Shown one piece after another: positions 51,413 to 60,171 of a DNA stretch of 64,000 nucleotides; within the stretch, counting starts at the first letter, position 1, and the number at the start of each line of letters is the position of its first letter. Both the position numbers and the translations under genes were made by a program. The DNA is from Clavibacter michiganensis. GTDB lineage: Bacteria; Actinomycetota; Actinomycetes; Actinomycetales; Microbacteriaceae. The DNA lies in NCBI RefSeq assembly GCF_021216655.1, contig NZ_CP080437.1:2480001-2544000 (forward strand). The letters run 5' to 3'. The notes under the pieces are model-generated. The model worked only from the letters and a program-made list of their open reading frames with translations, searched no databases and was not told the DNA's origin.

Positions 51413-52624
51413 ATGCGCACCCCACGCCTCCGACGGGCCGGCTACTCCGCCGTCGCCCTGGGACTCGCCGCGACGCTCGCGGCCTGCTCCACCCCCGCCC
51501 CGGAGGGCTCCCCCACCTCCGGGTCCGCGGCCGGATCCGGCGAGGCAGTCGGACCCCGCGTCGCCGTCTCCTACGAGGGCGGCATCCTCGTCCTCGACGG
51601 CGAGACCCTCGAGACCGTCTCGGACTTCGACTCCGAGGAGTTCACCCGCCTCAACCCCGCGGGCGACGACCGGCACGTCATGGTCACGATGAGCGAGGGC
51701 TTCCAGGTGCTCGACACCGCGGCCGGCACCGGCGACGAGCCCGAGCTGACCGACATGGTCTTCGAGGCCGACACCCCCGGCCACGTCGTCCGCCACGCGG
51801 GCAAGACGATCCTCTACGCCGACGGGACGAGCGACACCACGGTCTTCGACACCGCGGACCTCGCCTCCGCCGACGGCATGCCCGAGGTCGAGACCATAGA
51901 CGGCGTCGAGGCGCACCACGGCGTCTCCATCGTCCTCGAGGACGGGACCTTCCTCACCACGGTCGGGAACGCGGACGGCCGGAACGGCATCGAGGCCCGG
52001 GACGCGTCCGGCGCGGTCATGGCGCAGAGCGACCAGTGCCCCGGCGTCCACGGCGAGGGCACCGCGGCCGGCGAGGTCGTGGTCTTCGGCTGCGAGGACG
52101 GCGCGCTCCTCTACGACGACGGCGCGATCACGAAGCTCACCGCGCCCGACCAGCCGTACGGCCGCATGGGCAACGCCTATGTCAGCGAGACCAGCCCGAT
52201 CATCGTCGGCGACTACAAGTCCGACCGCGACGCCGAGGGCTACCTGCTCGAGGCGCTGACCCTGATCGACACCGAGGCGAGGACCTACGAGGTCGTGGAC
52301 ATGCCCGAGGGCGTCGGCTACACGTTCCGCGACGTCGCGCGCGGCCCGGACGACAAGGCGTACATCATCGCCTCGGACGGCCGGATCCACGTGCTCGACC
52401 CCGCGACCGGCGAGCTGACCGACGCGTACCCCGTCATGGACGCGTGGGACGGCCCCGCCGAGTGGCAGGACCCGCACCCCTCGATCGTCGTCGCCGACGG
52501 CATCGGATACGTCTCGGAGCCGTCCGCGAACACCGTGCACGCGGTGGACCTCGCCACCGGCGAGGTGCTCACCAGCGCGACGCTCGACGTCACGCCGAAC
52601 GAGATGGCGGTCGCCGCCGGCTAG
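51413..52624 (+). CDS. aztD: Zinc metallochaperone AztD
   Basis: 403 residues. Lipobox TLAACSTPA, then a beta-propeller: PRVAVSYEGGILVLDGETLE, IDGVEAHHGVSIVLEDGTFL, CPGVHGEGTAAGEVVVFGCE, DPHPSIVVADGIGYVSEPSA. HH and the CPGVHGEG segment match the metal-binding His sites described for AztD. AGAAGGAACC lies before ATG 51413. Being lipid-anchored, it would feed zinc to AztC at the outer membrane face. A hairpin follows at 52642-52670. Confidence 0.87.
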   Translation: MRTPRLRRAGYSAVALGLAATLAACSTPAPEGSPTSGSAAGSGEAVGPRVAVSYEGGILVLDGETLETVSDFDSEEFTRLNPAGDDRHVMVTMSEGFQVLDTAAGTGDEPELTDMVFEADTPGHVVRHAGKTILYADGTSDTTVFDTADLASADGMPEVETIDGVEAHHGVSIVLEDGTFLTTVGNADGRNGIEARDASGAVMAQSDQCPGVHGEGTAAGEVVVFGCEDGALLYDDGAITKLTAPDQPYGRMGNAYVSETSPIIVGDYKSDRDAEGYLLEALTLIDTEARTYEVVDMPEGVGYTFRDVARGPDDKAYIIASDGRIHVLDPATGELTDAYPVMDAWDGPAEWQDPHPSIVVADGIGYVSEPSANTVHAVDLATGEVLTSATLDVTPNEMAVAAG

Positions 52625-52641
52625 GTCTCAGCCGATGGCCC

Positions 52642-52670
52642 GGGGCGCGGGGCCGCCGGTCCCGCGCCCC
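52642..52670 (+). terminator. Terminator of the zinc operon
   Basis: Perfect 10-bp stem GGGGCGCGGG (52642-52651) with CCCGCGCCCC (52661-52670), nine-base loop, 18 bases after the aztD stop. Confidence 0.75.
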
Positions 52671-52763
52671 TCCTGCGCGCCGGACAGGCGCGGGGCCTGC
52701 GGGGTCGCTCGATATCGTGGGCCCATCCGCGTGACCCGCGCGGCAGCACGAGGAGGAGCCCCC

Positions 52764-54143
52764 ATGAGCAGCTACGCCGTCACCGATCCGACCACCGGCG
52801 GGACCGTCGCCGAGCATCCCGAGATCACCGACCAGGAGCTGCAGGAGGCCATCGCCGCCGCCGAGGGCGCGTACCGCGGCTGGTCGCGCCGCACCTCGAT
52901 CGCCGAGCGCGCCGCCCTCGTCGCGCGCGTCGCCGAGCTGCACGTGGAGCGGCGCGACGAGCTGGCCCGGATCATCGTGCGCGAGATGGGCAAGCCGCTC
53001 GACCAGGCGCTCGGCGAGGTCGACTTCGCCGCCGACATCCACGCCTACTACGCCCGGAACGCCGAGGAGTTCCTCGCCGACGAGGCCATCGAGCTCGCCG
53101 ACGGCACCGGATCCGCGTTCGTGCGCCGCTCCGGCCTCGGCGTGCTGCTGGGGATCATGCCGTGGAACTTCCCGTACTACCAGGTCGCCCGGTTCGCCGC
53201 TCCCGCGATCGTGACCGGCAACGCGATCCTGCTCAAGCACGCGCCGCAGTGCCCGGAGTCGGCGGAGGCGATCCAGCGCATGTACCGCGACGCGGCCGCC
53301 GAGCTGGGCGCCGACGCGGGCGTCTACGTGAGCGTGCTCGCGTCGAACGCGCAGATCGAGGGCGTGATCGCGGACCCGCGCGTGCAGGGCGTCTCCGTCA
53401 CGGGATCCGAGCGGGCGGGCGCCGCCGTCGCGGAGATCGCCGGCCGGCACCTCAAGAAGGTCGTGCTCGAGCTCGGCGGATCCGACCCCTTCATCCTGCT
53501 GTCGACCGACGACCTCGACGCGGCCGTCACCGACGCCGTCAACGCGCGACTCGACAACAACGGCCAGTCCTGCAACGGCGCCAAGCGCTTCCTCGTGATC
53601 GACCACCTCTACGACGACTTCGCCGCGCGCTTCACGGAGCAGCTCACGGCCGCCCAGCCCGCGGATCCGATGGCCGACGGCACCCTGCTCGGCCCGCTCT
53701 CCTCGCGCGCCGCGACCGAGCGGCTCACGGAGCAGCTGGCCCGCGCGGTGGATCAGGGCGCGACCGTGCTCGCGAGCGGCGAGCCGGACGGCAACCTCTT
53801 CCCGCCCGCGGTGCTCGCCGACGTGACGCCCGAGATGGACGCCTACCGCGAGGAGTTCTTCGGGCCCGTCGCCGCGCTCTACCGCGTCGCGTCGGAGGAG
53901 GAGGCGGTCGAGCTCGCCAACGACACCCCCTTCGGCCTCGGTTCGTACGTCTACACGACGGATCCGGAGCAGGCGCTGCGGGTCGCCGACGGCATCGACG
54001 CGGGCATGGTCTGGGTCAACCTCGTGCTCGGCGACGCGGCCGAGCTGCCCTTCGGCGGCGTGAAGCGCTCGGGTTCGGGCCGCGAGCTCGGCCGCCACGC
54101 GGTCGATGAGTTCGCGAACCGGAAGCTGATCCGCATCGCGTGA
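52764..54143 (+). CDS. NAD(P)-dependent aldehyde dehydrogenase (succinate-semialdehyde type)
   Basis: 459 residues. Cofactor and catalytic motifs: GVLLGIMPWNFPYYQVARFA, VVLELGGSDPFILLSTDDLD (general base Glu), LDNNGQSCNGAKRFLVIDHL (catalytic Cys), EEFFGPVAALYRVASEEEAV, and the end PFGGVKRSGSGRELGRHAVD. Best match in memory is GabD/Sad succinate-semialdehyde dehydrogenase; the substrate is not certain. ATG 52764 has AGGAGGAG seven bases upstream. Monocistronic. Confidence 0.9.
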   Translation: MSSYAVTDPTTGGTVAEHPEITDQELQEAIAAAEGAYRGWSRRTSIAERAALVARVAELHVERRDELARIIVREMGKPLDQALGEVDFAADIHAYYARNAEEFLADEAIELADGTGSAFVRRSGLGVLLGIMPWNFPYYQVARFAAPAIVTGNAILLKHAPQCPESAEAIQRMYRDAAAELGADAGVYVSVLASNAQIEGVIADPRVQGVSVTGSERAGAAVAEIAGRHLKKVVLELGGSDPFILLSTDDLDAAVTDAVNARLDNNGQSCNGAKRFLVIDHLYDDFAARFTEQLTAAQPADPMADGTLLGPLSSRAATERLTEQLARAVDQGATVLASGEPDGNLFPPAVLADVTPEMDAYREEFFGPVAALYRVASEEEAVELANDTPFGLGSYVYTTDPEQALRVADGIDAGMVWVNLVLGDAAELPFGGVKRSGSGRELGRHAVDEFANRKLIRIA

Positions 54144-54226
54144 GGCGCGTGCCGGGCAGCGGCGCGGGGGCCGTGACGGGGGCGCGCAGTCGTCCGTGAG
54201 GTGCGGTCGGCGAATACCCTTCACCC

Positions 54227-54574
54227 ATGACGGATCCGCCGGACACCGCCCTCCGCCCGCGATCCCGCGCCTGGCGGCTCGGCTGGCTCAGCCTCATCGG
54301 GCCCGTGGGCGTCGTCGCGTCGATCGTGGCCGCGTACTGGGGCCTCCAGCCGCAGCTCCTGATAGGGGTGTTCCCGTTCTCGGCGGCGTCGATCGCGACG
54401 TTCGTGATCGGCGTCGTGGGCGTCCGGCGGGGGATCGGCGACGCTCGGCGGCACCCCGCGGAGCGGCCGCGCCTCATCGGGGGCGGCATCGCGGTGGCCT
54501 CCCTCGGGCTGCTCGCCTCCGCGGCCGTCGTGCTCGTGATCGGCGGGATCCTCTTCGCGCTCTCGCAGTACTGA
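54227..54574 (+). CDS. Small membrane protein (DUF4190-like)
   Basis: 115 residues with three hydrophobic segments: about 19-39, 45-68 (LLIGVFPFSAASIATFVIGV) and 85-112 (LIGGGIAVASLGLLASAAVV). Layout and the GVVGVRRGIGDARR turn recall DUF4190 proteins. ATG 54227 lies six bases after TACCCT (54215-54220) and no Shine-Dalgarno site is seen, so it is probably leaderless. Function unknown. Confidence 0.72.
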   Translation: MTDPPDTALRPRSRAWRLGWLSLIGPVGVVASIVAAYWGLQPQLLIGVFPFSAASIATFVIGVVGVRRGIGDARRHPAERPRLIGGGIAVASLGLLASAAVVLVIGGILFALSQY

Positions 54575-54600
54575 CCGCACTGGCGGCGGAGCCGGCCCAG

Positions 54601-55941
54601 TCAGGCGTCGTGCGTCGCTGACCGACCCCGCCGCGCGGACACCGCTGCGTCCAACCCGGCCGCGATGACGTCCAGCGGATCCGGGAGCGCGGCGATCGTC
54701 GCGGCGAGCTCCCGGCTCCGCGCGCGGTAGGACGGCGTGGTCAGGACGTCGCGCACGGCACGGCGGATGGCCTCCGGCCGCGGCGTGCCCGTCCGCAGGT
54801 CCCTGCCGCACCCGGCCCAGGCGACGCGGGCCGCGACCTCGGGCTTGTCCTCCGTGGATCCCGCGACCACCAGCGGCACGCCGTTCGCCAGCATCCGCTG
54901 CACGCCGCCGAAGCCGCCGTTGGTGACGACCGCGCTGCAATGCGGCAGGAGCAGGTCGTGGGGGAGGAACTCCGCCACGCGCGCGTTCGCGGGAAGCGGG
55001 CCGCCGAGCGCGCGCTCCACCTCCTCGACCGGGGGCCCGCCCGTGGAGGCGATGACGAGCACGTCCTCGTCCGCGAGGGCGCGCAGCGTCGGGGCGACGA
55101 GCCGGCCGAGGTCGGTGTTGTCGATGGTGCCCTGGGTGACGTGCACGACCGGGCGGTCGCCGACCAGCTCGGGCCACCAGTCCGGCAGCGTCGCATCGTC
55201 CGCGCTGCCCGGGGCCGCCCGCAGCGGCCCCACGAAGCGCACCGTGTCGGGCAGCTCGCGGCGCGGGTACTCGAGGTCGGCGACGCTCAGCTGGAAGAGG
55301 CCGTCGTAGGAGAGGTAGGGGTAGTCGAAGGTGTCCGTCTCGGAGAGCGGGGCGCCGATCTCGGCCAGCACGGCGTCCACCGCGCGACGGAGCGGGCGCG
55401 TGAGCCCCGGGCGGATCGCCGCCGTCAGCGCCCGGTCGCGGAGGTGGCCGAGCGGCCCGCGGCCGGGCGGGAGGGCCGGGCCGAACGGCGCCGCGTCGAC
55501 GCTCGTGAGCGTCACGGGCGTGGTCGCGATGCCCAGCACGGGGAGGCGGTCGGCCCGCGGCAGGGACAGGTAGGGCGCGATCCCGGTGAAGGCCGACTCG
55601 ACGAGCACCGCGTCGCACCGGCCCTCGTCCAGGAGCGCGCGCATGGCGCGGTGCTGCCCGGGGATCACCCGCACGAACATGGCGATCATCCCCTTGCGGA
55701 TCGCCGCGACGCCGCGCGCGGCCCTGGCCTCGGCGAGCCGGCCGTCGAGCTGCGCGTCGTCGAAGTCGACGTCGGCCGGCAGGGGCGCGAAGGCGAGCCC
55801 GGCGTCGGCGACCGCCTCGCGGTACTTCGCGCCCGTCAGCAGGGTGACGTCGGCCCCTCGGGCGACGAGGCCACGTCCGACGGCGACGAGCGGCGCCACG
55901 TGGCCGTAGATGGGCGGGGCGCAGAGCAGGTAGGAGGGCAT
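54601..55941 (-). CDS. GT1-family glycosyltransferase (macrolide/zeaxanthin type)
   Basis: 446 residues, GT-B fold. N-terminal acceptor domain starts MPSYLLCAPPIYGHVAPLVA. The C-terminal donor site is VVHVTQGTIDNTDLGRLVAP, then LPHDLLLPHCSAVVTNGGFG and GVQRMLANGVPLVVAGSTED. This matches MGT-like enzymes that glycosylate small lipophilic acceptors. GGAGG lies just before ATG 55941. No pathway genes are adjacent, so the acceptor is unknown; detoxification of plant or microbial metabolites is one possibility. Confidence 0.88.
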   Translation of the reverse strand: MPSYLLCAPPIYGHVAPLVAVGRGLVARGADVTLLTGAKYREAVADAGLAFAPLPADVDFDDAQLDGRLAEARAARGVAAIRKGMIAMFVRVIPGQHRAMRALLDEGRCDAVLVESAFTGIAPYLSLPRADRLPVLGIATTPVTLTSVDAAPFGPALPPGRGPLGHLRDRALTAAIRPGLTRPLRRAVDAVLAEIGAPLSETDTFDYPYLSYDGLFQLSVADLEYPRRELPDTVRFVGPLRAAPGSADDATLPDWWPELVGDRPVVHVTQGTIDNTDLGRLVAPTLRALADEDVLVIASTGGPPVEEVERALGGPLPANARVAEFLPHDLLLPHCSAVVTNGGFGGVQRMLANGVPLVVAGSTEDKPEVAARVAWAGCGRDLRTGTPRPEAIRRAVRDVLTTPSYRARSRELAATIAALPDPLDVIAAGLDAAVSARRGRSATHDA

Positions 55942-56029
55942 GTCGGGGCTTCCGTTCGAAGGCGGCGCGCGCCGGTCGGGCACGTCACCGGGGCGTGGCG
56001 GGGCAGGTGGAGGTGGGCGGGACCGCGGC

Positions 56030-56206
56030 TCAGGTGCAGGCGGCGAGCACGGGCTCGGGCTCGGTCGGATCCGCGAGCAGGAGCCGCTGCAGCCCGACCG
56101 TGCCCGACACGAGGGACGTGCCGACGACGAGGGCGGCCACGCACCCGGCGCCGAGGGCGGCAGCTGCGCAGACGAGGGGCAGCCCGCGGTGCAGGGGATG
56201 ACGCAT
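56030..56206 (-). CDS. Hypothetical small membrane protein
   Basis: 58 residues, MRHPLHRGLPLVCAAAALGA, then GCVAALVVGTSLVSGTVGL as one hydrophobic stretch, and a short tail ending LAACT. ATG 56206 has GAGGAG eight bases upstream, which supports translation. It precedes the glycosyltransferase gene by 88 bases on the same strand. Function unknown; a signal peptide with short mature part is an alternative reading. Confidence 0.55.
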   Translation of the reverse strand: MRHPLHRGLPLVCAAAALGAGCVAALVVGTSLVSGTVGLQRLLLADPTEPEPVLAACT

Positions 56207-56394
56207 GCTCGGACTCCTCGATCGGGTGCGCGGGGAGACCGCGGCCAGGTGGTGCACGGTAGCGAGCGGTCCCTGGAGGTCAGCGGATCTGTCCACACGA
56301 AGCGCACCGCGGCGTGACCGGGAGGCGGCGCCGGCGGCGGCGCGTGTCGGCGTGTGACGCGCGCGCTGGCGGCCGCTGCCCCGCGGGCGGCACC

Positions 56395-57621
56395 ATGGCC
56401 GCCATGGTGGAGGTCACGACGGCGCCGATCGAGCAGATCCGCGGCCAGCGCACGAGCATCAAGTGGACGCGGTTCCCCGCGGACGTGCTGCCCCTGTTCG
56501 TGGCCGAGATGGACTACGCGATCGCCGAGCCCGTCGTCGAGGAGCTGGTGCGCCGCGTGCGCGCGTCCGACGTCGGCTACCTCGACGGGCCCGGCCCGCT
56601 CGCGCCCGCCTTCGCCCGGTTCGCCCGCGAGCGCTGGGGCTGGGTCGTCGATGAGCGCCGCGTGCGCATCGCCACCGACGTGAGCGTGGGCATCGTCGAG
56701 ACGCTGCGGCTCGCCGTGCCGCGCGGCGGCCGCGTGGTCGTCACGCCGCCCGTGTACCCGCCGTTCTTCGAGCTGGTGGAGGAGGCGGGCGCGCGCGTCG
56801 AGGAGGTGCCGCTGCTCGTCGCGGACGGCCGCGCGTCCCTCGACCTCGCGGGGCTCGAGCGCGCGTTCGCGTCCGGGGTCGACGCGTTCCTCCTCTGCAA
56901 CCCGCACAACCCGACGGGGCTCGTCCACGACGCCTCGACCCTCGCGGCCGTCGCCCGGCTGGCCGCCCGCCACGACGTGCTCGTGATCAGCGACGAGGTG
57001 CACGCGCCGCTCACACTCCCGGGCGCGACCTTCACGCCGTTCGCGCCGCTGGCCGAGTCGCTCGGCGCCAGCTCCGTGTGCGTCACCTCGGCGAGCAAGG
57101 GCTGGAACCTCGCGGGCGCCAAGTGCTCGCTCGTCATCGCGGGGGATCCGCGCACCCACGAGCTCCTCGACGGCCTCGTCGAGGAGGTGGCCTGTCGCAC
57201 GAGCATCCTCGGGCTGCACGCGAACCGAGTCGCGTTCTCCTGTACCGACTGGCTCGACGATGCCATCGCCCGAATCGTCGCGAACGACCAGCTCCTCGCC
57301 TCCCTCCTCGCCGAGCACCTGCCCGGCGTCGTCCACCACCGCCCCTCAGCCGGCTACCTCGCCTGGCTCGACCTCCGCCCGCTCGGCCTCGGCGCCGATC
57401 CCGCCGCGGTGCTGCTCGAGCGGGCTCGAGTCGCCCTCAACGCCGGCCACTGCTACGGCACCGGGGGCGCCGGCCACGCGCGCCTCAACCTCGCCTGCGA
57501 TCCCGACGTGCTGCGGGAGGCCGTGCGGCGGATCGCGGCGGCCGTCGGATCCGCCGCATCCGCCCGCATCCCCGCCCGCGTCCCGACCCCCGCCGTCATC
57601 CACCGAGGAGCACCCGCATGA
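56395..57621 (+). CDS. MalY/PatB-type cystathionine beta-lyase
   Basis: 408 residues, fold-type I PLP enzyme. VLPLFVAEMDYAIAEPVVEE is the family N-terminus, LLCNPHNPTGLVHDASTLAA and VLVISDEVHAPLTLPGATFT hold the PLP contacts, and the Schiff-base Lys is in VCVTSASKGWNLAGAKCSLV. Cleaves C-S bonds of cystathionine or cysteine conjugates, giving homocysteine or thiols. ATG 56395 is chosen; ATG 56404 is nine bases later. First of four genes with near-zero spacing, all plausible in sulfur metabolism. Confidence 0.9.
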   Translation: MAAMVEVTTAPIEQIRGQRTSIKWTRFPADVLPLFVAEMDYAIAEPVVEELVRRVRASDVGYLDGPGPLAPAFARFARERWGWVVDERRVRIATDVSVGIVETLRLAVPRGGRVVVTPPVYPPFFELVEEAGARVEEVPLLVADGRASLDLAGLERAFASGVDAFLLCNPHNPTGLVHDASTLAAVARLAARHDVLVISDEVHAPLTLPGATFTPFAPLAESLGASSVCVTSASKGWNLAGAKCSLVIAGDPRTHELLDGLVEEVACRTSILGLHANRVAFSCTDWLDDAIARIVANDQLLASLLAEHLPGVVHHRPSAGYLAWLDLRPLGLGADPAAVLLERARVALNAGHCYGTGGAGHARLNLACDPDVLREAVRRIAAAVGSAASARIPARVPTPAVIHRGAPA

Positions 57622-58805
57622 CCGACCGCATCCTGACCACGCACGCCGGCAGCCTCCCGCGCACGCCCGAGCTGACCCGGCTGCTCGTCGCCCGCGACCA
57701 GCGGCGCGCGTTCGACGCGGGCGAGCTGGCGGACGTCACCGCGTCGGCCGTCGCCGACACCGTGCGCCGACAGCTCGAGACCGGCCTCGACATCGTGAAC
57801 GACGGCGAGGTGCCGCGCGTCGGCTTCTCGACCTACGTGCTCGAGCGGATCGACGGGTTCGGCGGCGCCGGTCACCGGAAGCCCACGCTCGACTCGATCA
57901 AGTTCCCCGAGTACGCCGCGTTCCAGGCGAAGCAGATCGTGGAGGGCGCGGACGTGGCGCGGGTCTGGGATCCGCCGGTCGCCCAGGGCCTCCTCGAGTA
58001 CGACCCCGCGCTCGCCGGGATCACGGAGGACCTCGACGGCTTCGACCGCGAGCTCGCCGTGCAGGCCGGCCGCGGCCTCGCGCCCGCCGGCACGTTCTTC
58101 TCCGCGGCGACCCCCGGGATCGTCTCGACGACCCTGCTGCTCGACGCCGCGAACCCGCACTACGGCGACGACCGCGCCTACGTCTTCGCGCTCGCCGACC
58201 AGCTCAAGCTCGAGTACGACGCCATCGTCGCGCGCGGCCACACGCTGCAGCTCGACGCGCCCGACCTCGCGATGGAGCGGGTGATCCAGTTCGGTGACGC
58301 CACGCTCGAGGAGTTCCTCGCGGCGGTCGACCTGCACGTGGACGCGCTCAACCACGCGATCCGCGACATCCCGCGCGAGAGGGTGCGCCTGCACGTGTGC
58401 TGGGGCAACTGGCAGGGCCCGCACCAGGACGACGTGCCCGTCGACGTGCTGCTCCCGCACCTGTACCGGGCGGACGTGGGCGCGTTCAGCATCCCGCTCG
58501 GCAACCCCGCGCACCAGCACGAGGCGCCGTCGTTCCGCGCCCACCCGCTGCCGGAGGGCGCGGTGCTCATCCCGGGCGTCGTGGACGTGACCACCAACTA
58601 CCTGGAGCACCCGCAGGTGATCGCCAACCGGATCCTCGAGGTCGTCCACGCCGTGGGCGACCCGACCCGCGTGATCGCCGGCACCGACTGCGGCCTCTCG
58701 ACCTTCGCGAGCTACGAGTTCGTCGCCACCGACGTGGCGTGGGCGAAGCTCGGGGCGCTCGTCGAGGGCGCGGCCATCGCCTCGCGTCGGGCGTTCGGCG
58801 CGTGA
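57618..58805 (+). CDS. MetE-like cobalamin-independent methionine synthase family protein
   Basis: 395 residues, corresponding to the C-terminal catalytic half of MetE. It begins TDRILTTHAGSLPRTPELTR. Zinc ligands are in VRLHVCWGNWQGPHQDDVPV (His, Cys) and RVIAGTDCGLSTFASYEFVA (Cys). There is no N-terminal MetE domain, as in the short archaeal/bacterial proteins that transfer methyl groups from donors other than polyglutamyl-folate. ATG overlaps the MalY stop. It may act on a thiol produced by the lyase. Confidence 0.87.
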   Translation: MTDRILTTHAGSLPRTPELTRLLVARDQRRAFDAGELADVTASAVADTVRRQLETGLDIVNDGEVPRVGFSTYVLERIDGFGGAGHRKPTLDSIKFPEYAAFQAKQIVEGADVARVWDPPVAQGLLEYDPALAGITEDLDGFDRELAVQAGRGLAPAGTFFSAATPGIVSTTLLLDAANPHYGDDRAYVFALADQLKLEYDAIVARGHTLQLDAPDLAMERVIQFGDATLEEFLAAVDLHVDALNHAIRDIPRERVRLHVCWGNWQGPHQDDVPVDVLLPHLYRADVGAFSIPLGNPAHQHEAPSFRAHPLPEGAVLIPGVVDVTTNYLEHPQVIANRILEVVHAVGDPTRVIAGTDCGLSTFASYEFVATDVAWAKLGALVEGAAIASRRAFGA

Positions 58806-60169
58806 GCGTGCTCGACGGGATCCGCGCCGCCGCGCCGGTCGCCTCCGCCTCAGGGTCGGGCGCCGCGGCCCCGGCGACCGCCGGCTTCACCACGCGCCAG
58901 GTGCACGCCGGATCCGCGATCGACGGCGACCACGGCGCCCGCGTCTCGCCCGTGCACCTCAGCGCCGGCTTCGTCTTCGACAGCTTCGCCGAGGCCCGCG
59001 ACCGGTTCGCCGGGGTCGACGAGGGCTACCTCTACACGCGCAACGGCAACCCGACCACCGACGAGGTCGAGCGACGCCTCGCCGAGCTCGAGGGCGGCAC
59101 CGAGGCGATCCTCCTCGCGAGCGGCCAGGCGGCGACCACCACGGCGCTGCTGGCGATCCTGCAGGCCGGCGACCGGATCCTCTCCTCGAGCAGCATCTAC
59201 GAGGGCAACCGCGGCCTCTTCCGCCAGAACCTCGGCCGGCTCGGCATCGGCGTCGACTTCGTGGACGACCACCGCGACCTCGACGAGTGGGCCCGCCGCA
59301 TCACCCCGGAGACGCGCGTGCTGTTCGGCGAGCCCATCCCGAACCCCAAGAACGACCTGCTCGACCTCGCCGGGATCGCCGACGTCGCCCACCGCCACGG
59401 CCTGCCGTTCGTGGTCGACGACACGCTCGCGACCCCGTACCTGCTGCGGCCGATCGAGCACGGCGCCGACGTCGTCGTGCACTCGACGAGCAAGTTCCTC
59501 GCGGGCCACGGCTCGGTGCTCGGCGGCGTGGTGGTGGACGGCGGATCCTTCGACTGGGCCGCCCGTCCCGACCTCTTCCCGCACCTGAACCAGCCCGAGC
59601 GCTCGTTCGGCGGCGCGAGCTGGGCCGACCGCTTCGGCCGCGGCGCGCTCGCCGCGTACGCGCGGGAGATCGTGGCCTCCCGCTTCGGCCCGACGCCCGC
59701 GCCCTTCAGCTCGTTCCTGCTGCGGCAGGGGATCGAGACGCTGTCGCTGCGCGTCGAGCGCCACTCGGCCAACGCGCTCGCGGTTGCGCGCTTCCTGGAG
59801 GCGCGGCCCGAGGTGTCGTCGGTCGACTACGCGGGGCTCGAGTCGAGCCCGTCGCACGACCTGGCGCTCACGTACCTGCCCGACGGCCAGGGATCCGTGT
59901 TCTCGTTCACGCTCGCGGGCGGCGAGCCGGCTGCCGAGGCGTTCACCGACGCGGTGCGGCTGTTCAGCCGCATGACCCACCTCGGCGACGTGCGCTCGCT
60001 CGTGCTGCACCCGGCGTCCACCACGCACGCCGGCCGCACGCCCGAGGAGCGCGACGCCGCGGGCATCTGGCCGGGGCTCCTGCGCGTGTCCATCGGCATC
60101 GAGGACATCGCCGACATCCTGCGCGACCTCGAGCGCGGCCTCGCCGCCGCACGCGCGATCGGATCCTGA
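58802..60169 (+). CDS. O-acetylhomoserine sulfhydrylase / cystathionine gamma-synthase family
   Basis: 455 residues, Cys/Met-metabolism PLP family. GFTTRQVHAGSAIDGDHGAR, YLYTRNGNPTTDEVERRLAE, ILLASGQAATTTALLAILQA, and the PLP Lys in VVVHSTSKFLAGHGSVLGGV. Ends LLRVSIGIEDIADILRDLER. By the spacing and the long SFGGASWADRFGR insertion it resembles O-acetylhomoserine sulfhydrylases, which use sulfide or methanethiol. GTG 58802 overlaps the preceding stop. Confidence 0.88.
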   Translation: MSVLDGIRAAAPVASASGSGAAAPATAGFTTRQVHAGSAIDGDHGARVSPVHLSAGFVFDSFAEARDRFAGVDEGYLYTRNGNPTTDEVERRLAELEGGTEAILLASGQAATTTALLAILQAGDRILSSSSIYEGNRGLFRQNLGRLGIGVDFVDDHRDLDEWARRITPETRVLFGEPIPNPKNDLLDLAGIADVAHRHGLPFVVDDTLATPYLLRPIEHGADVVVHSTSKFLAGHGSVLGGVVVDGGSFDWAARPDLFPHLNQPERSFGGASWADRFGRGALAAYAREIVASRFGPTPAPFSSFLLRQGIETLSLRVERHSANALAVARFLEARPEVSSVDYAGLESSPSHDLALTYLPDGQGSVFSFTLAGGEPAAEAFTDAVRLFSRMTHLGDVRSLVLHPASTTHAGRTPEERDAAGIWPGLLRVSIGIEDIADILRDLERGLAAARAIGS

Positions 60170-60171
60170 CG

